Positions 14,534-17,593 of a stretch of DNA of 17,593 nucleotides are shown piece by piece. The notes beneath the pieces are model-generated. The model saw nothing but the letters and a program-made list of their open reading frames with translations, ran no database searches and was not told where the DNA came from. The stretch comes from Thermoplasmata archaeon (GTDB lineage Archaea > Thermoplasmatota > Thermoplasmata > Thermoplasmatales > Thermoplasmataceae). The position numbers and the translations under genes are program-made. The stretch's first letter is position 1. Each line of letters begins with the position of its first letter. Location of the stretch: assembly GCA_021826835.1 (NCBI GenBank), contig JAKAYH010000010.1, positions 1 to 17,593 of the forward strand, read 5' to 3'.

Positions 14534-14967
14534 TCTGTTGAAGCCATACTTGATGAAAAAAGGATTCTCAGTGAGGATCAGATATCGAATCCGTGATAAA
14601 TGGCAGGAACGCGGATCGGAATATGGAAGCTTCGGGTATGGGCATATATTCATCTGTTGCAATCTCGTCAGAGATTCATGGCATATCCGGATTCAATTCA
14701 ATGGAGAATCTAGCATTCATATGCAGGTATTGTTCCAGGAGAGAATCGATCCGGTAATCAAGGTGTACGAAGACATATTATAAAAAATGACTTGTCAGTG
14801 TCAAGAAACATACCGGTAAATGCTGGACATACTTTTTGAAATATTTGGATCGAATGTGGAAGAATTATCGCAGTCTTTTTAAAAGACACAGAAAGAGTGC
14901 AGGTGTTGCAATCGTACGAATCCTTATTGAGATCATATTCACACTGCTCACAAAAGGCAATAATTGA
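14534..14967 (+). pseudogene. Degenerate IS110-type transposase remnant
   Basis: No intact frame exists. One reading frame from 14575 to 14967 encodes ASGMGIYSSVAISSEIHGISGFNSMENLAFI, which resembles the Transposase_20 domain of IS110 (IPGIGxxxAxxixxEIgDIxRFxSxxxLAxyaG). Then come in-frame TAA (14755-14757) and TGA (14788-14790), then KKHTGKCWTYFLKYLDRMWK and LFKRHRKSAGVAIVRILIEIIFTLLTKGNN, like the IS110 C-terminus (K...A..AIARKLL.IIYxML.xG), closing at TGA 14965-14967. A short piece in another frame, SVEAILDEKRILSEDQIS (14534-14587), may be the preceding segment after a frameshift. The N-terminal DEDD catalytic part is absent. It lies 60 bp after tRNA-Leu. Confidence 0.6.
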
Positions 14968-15268
14968 TCGATAAGATCGTTCAACTTACAGACAGAAAGA
15001 TAGACACGATGAAATAAGGGGCTATAAGGCCACTTAAAATAATCACAGTGGAAAGATCGCATCAATCGCGTCAGAAATATTCTGAAAGAAAGGAGAAATA
15101 GAACCGATAATGAAGAAAAAATAAATAAGATGGGGACGAACGCATAAATGCCGTAGGACCTTTTTCATAAAGGGCCCACATTTTTAATTTAGGAAAGTGT
15201 TTATCAGCTATAATCTTTTGTTTGAATCAACGTAACAAACTTATAATCCCCTAAAAATTTAAACTGGT
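14968..15268. other. Gene-poor stretch with one weak terminator-like hairpin
   Basis: I see no intact gene. In a frame shifted from the transposase, IDKIVQLTDRKIDTMK then a stop and GAIRPLKIITVERSHQSRQK can be read, perhaps more debris of the same element, but I recognise nothing. At 15156-15176 GGACCTTT pairs with AAAGGGCC with one A-G mismatch, followed by five T residues (15181-15185), which resembles a terminator. Confidence 0.4.
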
Positions 15269-15601
15269 TCATTTTTCTCTAAAGATGCTTCTCTCCTCGC
15301 TGAATCCATCGGGATATCTCTTCCTTAGTTTCTCTATATTTGCGCGTGCTATTTCTGCAAGGTTTGAATCAATTGCTCTCGCCGCCTCACTTAAATACCA
15401 TAGAACGTCTCCAAGTTCTTCCACAAGTTTTTCACGATCAAGAGGATGTCCCTGAAATTCTTTCTTCTTAATTAGATCTGCGACTTCTCCTGACTCACCA
15501 CATAGTCCCAAAACAGAGTTTATCAGGTTACTTTTTGGACCAGAGGTTCTTTTTTGCGCCTCCTCATATTTCTCAAATGAGTCAAATGATTCTTCGACCA
15601 T
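15269..15601 (-). CDS. MazG-like nucleotide pyrophosphohydrolase
   Basis: The 110-residue all-helical protein has the MazG metal motif: Glu36 and Glu39 in GLCGESGEVADLIKK, and Glu61-Glu62 with Asp65 in LVEELGDVLWYLSEAA. This single-domain size matches the MazG/dCTPase-like family that splits NTPs or dNTPs to NMP and pyrophosphate, clearing unwanted nucleotides. The exact substrate is unknown. The ATG at 15601 has an A/T-rich stretch (about 15612-15630) upstream at leaderless distance. It stands alone, with no toxin partner beside it. Confidence 0.85.
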   Translation of the reverse strand: MVEESFDSFEKYEEAQKRTSGPKSNLINSVLGLCGESGEVADLIKKKEFQGHPLDREKLVEELGDVLWYLSEAARAIDSNLAEIARANIEKLRKRYPDGFSEERSIFREK

Positions 15602-15680
15602 ATAAGGCTATCAAAAATTAAAATTAAAACTTAGCTCAACGAATGTTAAATAAAGTGAGAACTTCTGAGATAAACGTTAA

Positions 15681-15869
15681 ATGGTGGGCGCGTTTGACGA
15701 TGGGATATTAAAAATGCAATAATTAGATCTAGAAAATGCTTTAAAGCTGTTATCTTCCATGATCACACATCATCTGGTGTCTGGTGATCTTAAAAGATTC
15801 TACGGTATACAGAAGTATTTAGCGAGAAGAACTGTTAAATGGAATAAGTTATTATTGGGAAAGTTATAG
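15681..15869 (+). pseudogene. Short interrupted reading frame, possibly a broken small gene
   Basis: An ATG at 15681 opens 13 codons (MVGAFDDGILKMQ) to a TAA at 15720-15722. The same frame then stays open for 48 codons to TAG 15867-15869, encoding LDLENALKLLSSMITHHLVS followed by GDLKRFYGIQKYLARRTVKW. The composition looks protein-like (amphipathic helices), but I do not recognise it. It could be a small gene broken by one stop, a short protein starting at the ATG at 15759, or chance. The surrounding 15602-15876 otherwise holds only promoters. Confidence 0.25.
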
Positions 15870-15876
15870 GGAAACT

Positions 15877-16242
15877 ATGTTCGACAAAGAAAGAAAAAGC
15901 AGATTGGAGAAATCATCAAAGATAAAGTCAGAAGATGCGGTTACGATATTACAAAAATTGTATGGCCTGCTTTCAGAATCCAAGAGTGGTGATATTCATC
16001 TAGATAAATTTGACCTCAGGTTCTCATTTGCCGAAGTAAAGTCAGGTGAAGGAAGAGAAGTCGGAGTTATTGAAAGTATTCCATCAAGTTTTGATGAAAT
16101 TTTTTCACTTAGTTTCGATATATTTATCGATCAAAAAAAGGAAAGAGAGATTATATTCGATAGAGAAGGAATGAGGATGTTTCCTTTTGATAATCGCGGC
16201 ATTGAAAAAGAAATACTGGCCTCCATCAAGTTGTCCAAGTAG
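15877..16242 (+). CDS. Unrecognised 121-aa hypothetical protein
   Basis: I do not recognise this protein. It has a charged, Lys-rich N-terminus (residues 1-18), a helix (AVTILQKLYGLLSESK), then a strand-rich part with LRFSFAEVKSG, EVGVIESIP, SLSFDIFIDQ and EIIFDREGMRMFPF, and a final helix. It has no signal peptide, membrane segment or cysteine. The alternation suggests a small soluble alpha/beta domain. Codon use looks like the neighbours. TAAGTTATTATT (about 15845-15856) is a possible TATA box about 26 bp before the ATG, fitting a leaderless message. A perfect palindrome lies 13 bp after its stop codon. Confidence 0.7.
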   Translation: MFDKERKSRLEKSSKIKSEDAVTILQKLYGLLSESKSGDIHLDKFDLRFSFAEVKSGEGREVGVIESIPSSFDEIFSLSFDIFIDQKKEREIIFDREGMRMFPFDNRGIEKEILASIKLSK

Positions 16243-16254
16243 CAAAATATGAAC

Positions 16255-16280
16255 TAATATAACTAATTTCAGTTATATTA
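16255..16280. repeat. Perfect 10-bp inverted repeat upstream of the RidA gene
   Basis: TAATATAACT (16255-16264) and AGTTATATTA (16271-16280) are perfect complements around a 6-nt loop, AATTTC. It sits between the hypothetical gene and the RidA-family gene, about 80 bp before the latter's ATG. It is not followed by a T-run, so an operator or an RNA-processing hairpin is at least as likely as a terminator. Confidence 0.55.
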
Positions 16281-16359
16281 CAAATTTAGAGAGGTTTACG
16301 TGATGACAGTTGTTTTAATTTGATGGAAATATGTATTAGTATGTGAGTGATATTAGTTT

Positions 16360-16728
16360 ATGGGAATCAAAAGACTTAATCTTTCGGATCTTCCAAGGGC
16401 AGGAAACTATTCTCACTCTGTATCAATTGGTAATTTATTATTTATATCTGGGCAATTGGGTATTAACGAAAGAACAAAGGGTGATTTTTCGGGTCAGTTC
16501 AGAACTGCTATGAATAATATAATAAAAATAAGTGAAGCTAATGGTTCTGGCATACAAAATATTGTAAAAATGGTAGTTTATATTTCCAATTCATCATATT
16601 TTCAAGAAATGAACAAATTATTTAACGAATATTTTGAAGATTATCCTCCTGCGAGGACAACCATTGTTTGTTCATTCCCTAATCCCGATGCTCTGATTGA
16701 ATTGGAAGCTACGGTATACACTGACTGA
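16360..16728 (+). CDS. RidA/YjgF-family enamine/imine deaminase
   Basis: The 122-residue protein has the Rid signature throughout: SHSVSIGNLLFISGQLGI near the N-terminus, GDFSGQFRTAMNNIIKISEANG, VVYISN, and the active-site block YPPARTTIVCSFPNPDALIELEATVY. Arg99 binds the substrate carboxylate and Glu116 closes the site. RidA hydrolyses reactive 2-aminoacrylate and related enamines made by PLP enzymes, releasing ammonia and a keto acid. Members form trimers in the cytoplasm. AATATGTATTAGTATG (about 16327-16342) is a TATA-like element about 25 bp before the ATG. The neighbour gdh also handles amino/keto acids, but the two have separate promoters. Confidence 0.92.
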   Translation: MGIKRLNLSDLPRAGNYSHSVSIGNLLFISGQLGINERTKGDFSGQFRTAMNNIIKISEANGSGIQNIVKMVVYISNSSYFQEMNKLFNEYFEDYPPARTTIVCSFPNPDALIELEATVYTD

Positions 16729-16745
16729 GTGGAAGCAAATTATTA

Positions 16746-16753
16746 TTTTTTTT
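16746..16753 (+). terminator. T-run terminator after the RidA gene
   Basis: Eight T residues begin 17 bp after the RidA stop codon, before the glutamate dehydrogenase promoter. Confidence 0.45.
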
Positions 16754-16808
16754 CTTTCATAATCATTACATTTTAAAAAAGAGGCATAAAAAGGTTAAAA
16801 AGTTTAAA

Positions 16809-16820
16809 CTCTTATAAAGC
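16809..16820 (+). promoter_or_regulatory. TATA box of glutamate dehydrogenase
   Basis: CTCTTATAAAGC is centred about 33 bp before the ATG at 16848. That spacing predicts a very short leader that still includes AGGTGA (16838-16843), 4 nt before the start codon. Confidence 0.55.
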
Positions 16821-16847
16821 ATACCTATCCAACCATAAGGTGATTAA

Positions 16848-17593
16848 ATGGTTGAAGACTTAGATCCGTTTGATATAGCACTAAAGCAATTAGAAAAGGC
16901 TGCGAAGGTTATGAAACTAGATCAGCAAGCTCTTGAGATTTTAAAGGCTCCACAGCAAATTCTTCAGGTGAGTCTGCCTATAAGAATGGACGATGGAACA
17001 ATAAAGGTTTTTACTGGGTTTAGAGTGCATTATAATAATGCACGTGGGCCTGTAAAAGGCGGAATAAGATTCCATCCCGAAGAAACTCTCTCAACCGTTA
17101 AGGCTCTGTCTGCGTGGATGACGTGGAAAACTGCAGTCGTAGATATACCTCTCGGTGGTGCAAAAGGCGGAATCATCTGTGATCCGAAGAAGATGAGTAT
17201 GGGTGAATTAGAAAGACTGAGCAGGGCATACGTAAGAGCTCTTGGTGAATTCATAGGTCCTGAAGTTGATGTCCCTGCTCCAGATGTATATACCACTCCT
17301 CAAATAATGGCATGGATGATGGACGAATATGAGAACATTGTGAGAAAATCAGCTCCTGGAGTTATAACTGGAAAGCCACTTACTCTCGGTGGTTCACAGG
17401 GTAGAGGAGATGCTACCGCAAAGGGAGGTATGTACGTTCTTAAGGTTGGAGCAAAGAAGAAAGGAGTAGATCTTTCAAAAGCAACAGTAGCTGTTCAGGG
17501 CTTTGGAAATGCCGGACAGTTTGCTCTGAAACTCGTAAAGGAGCACTTTGGCTCTAAGGTGGTAGCAATTTCCGACACAAAAGGAGGAATTTA
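16848..17593 (+). CDS. gdhA: Glutamate dehydrogenase, 5' part (cut by window end)
   Basis: The first 248 codons are present, about 60 percent of the usual 415-420 residues. Visible are the substrate domain with [12 protein letters not shown] (66-77), [16 protein letters not shown] with catalytic Lys106, and PAPDVYT with Asp146; then [15 protein letters not shown] and the Rossmann nucleotide loop VQGFGNAG (216-223). The enzyme interconverts glutamate with 2-oxoglutarate and ammonium using NAD(P). Coenzyme choice cannot be read because the acidic or neutral residue after the second strand is only partly shown (ISDTKGGI). The AGGTGA site 4 nt upstream of the ATG fixes the start. Confidence 0.95.
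   Translation, partial: MVEDLDPFDIALKQLEKAAKVMKLDQQALEILKAPQQILQVSLPIRMDDGTIKVFTGFRVHYNNARGPVKGGIRFHPEETLSTVKALSAWMTWKTAVVDIPLGGAKGGIICDPKKMSMGELERLSRAYVRALGEFIGPEVDVPAPDVYTTPQIMAWMMDEYENIVRKSAPGVITGKPLTLGGSQGRGDATAKGGMYVLKVGAKKKGVDLSKATVAVQGFGNAGQFALKLVKEHFGSKVVAISDTKGGI

Noticed and set aside
14538..14783. 81-codon open frame after tRNA-Leu
   Set aside because: Its product has no recognisable pattern, whereas another frame over the same bases matches the IS110 Transposase_20 domain; the open frame is a shadow of a dead gene.
14809..14826. CATACCGGTAAATGCTGG, close to the palindrome at 7717-7734
   Set aside because: It falls inside the transposase remnant, encoding HTGKCW, and the second arm does not match, so it is probably chance rather than a second operator.
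14865..15065. Minus-strand 66-codon open frame
   Set aside because: It is antisense to the C-terminal part of the transposase remnant and has no promoter or ribosome site.
15759..15790. GATCAC...GTGATC inverted repeat
   Set aside because: Only 6 bp arms with a long spacer, within the short interrupted frame; too weak to call a site.
16299..16351. Possible C/D box guide RNA (GTGATGA with a later TGATGG)
   Set aside because: A GTGATGA box C is present, but no CTGA box D with a matching terminal stem could be found.
1..17593. CRISPR array, toxin-antitoxin pair or defence island
   Set aside because: No regularly spaced direct repeats and no cas, nuclease or toxin genes were seen; MazG here is a housekeeping-type pyrophosphohydrolase without a toxin partner.

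Overview
The window reads as a chromosomal segment of an AT-rich archaeon, most likely a Thermoplasmatales-type euryarchaeote. Archaeal markers are an archaeal SRP RNA, two TFB (TFIIB-like) initiation factors, Gar1, a probable Pcc1, a NOG1-family GTPase, a stand-alone GMP synthase glutaminase subunit, archaeal-type CobT and GluRS, and a bacterio-opsin-activator-type HTH regulator. Many first genes have an archaeal TATA box centred about 23-30 bp upstream of the start codon and no room for a leader. Genes inside operons more often carry GGTGA/GAGGTGA-type ribosome sites. The order assignment is an inference from gene content and style, not from a database match.

Layout. 1-1606: the 3' end of a RimI-like acetyltransferase, converging on an HD-domain phosphohydrolase that lies directly downstream of the SRP RNA gene on the minus strand. 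1803-7031: a late cobamide-assembly cluster (cobT, cbiB, cobQ and cobD on minus, cobS divergent on plus) served by one compact two-way promoter. 7015-8040: an HTH_10 regulator and a divergent 86-aa protein gene, with a perfect 7-bp-arm palindrome over the regulator's start codon. 8170-10959: a DUF1059 mini-protein, NOG1 and GluRS with overlapping ends. 10964-12711 (minus): a divergent second TFB, then guaAa, then a PRC-barrel protein. 12936-14098: gar1 and the canonical TFB, followed by a convergent Pcc1-like gene.

14390-15268: a tRNA-Leu(CAA), a hairpin, and the stop-riddled remains of an IS110-type transposase, the only clearly degenerate stretch. 15269-17593: a MazG-like pyrophosphohydrolase, an unrecognised 121-aa protein, a RidA-family enamine deaminase, and the start of glutamate dehydrogenase, cut by the window edge.

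Functionally, most of the window is housekeeping: corrinoid completion, translation (GluRS, SRP, tRNA-Leu), transcription initiation, RNA modification and nucleotide sanitation. I see no CRISPR array, defence island or clear new multi-gene system. The most interesting points are regulatory: SRP RNA apparently co-transcribed with an HD hydrolase, the shared cob promoter, the palindromic operator of the HTH_10 regulator, and a TFB paralogue with an altered B-reader region sharing an operon with guaAa.
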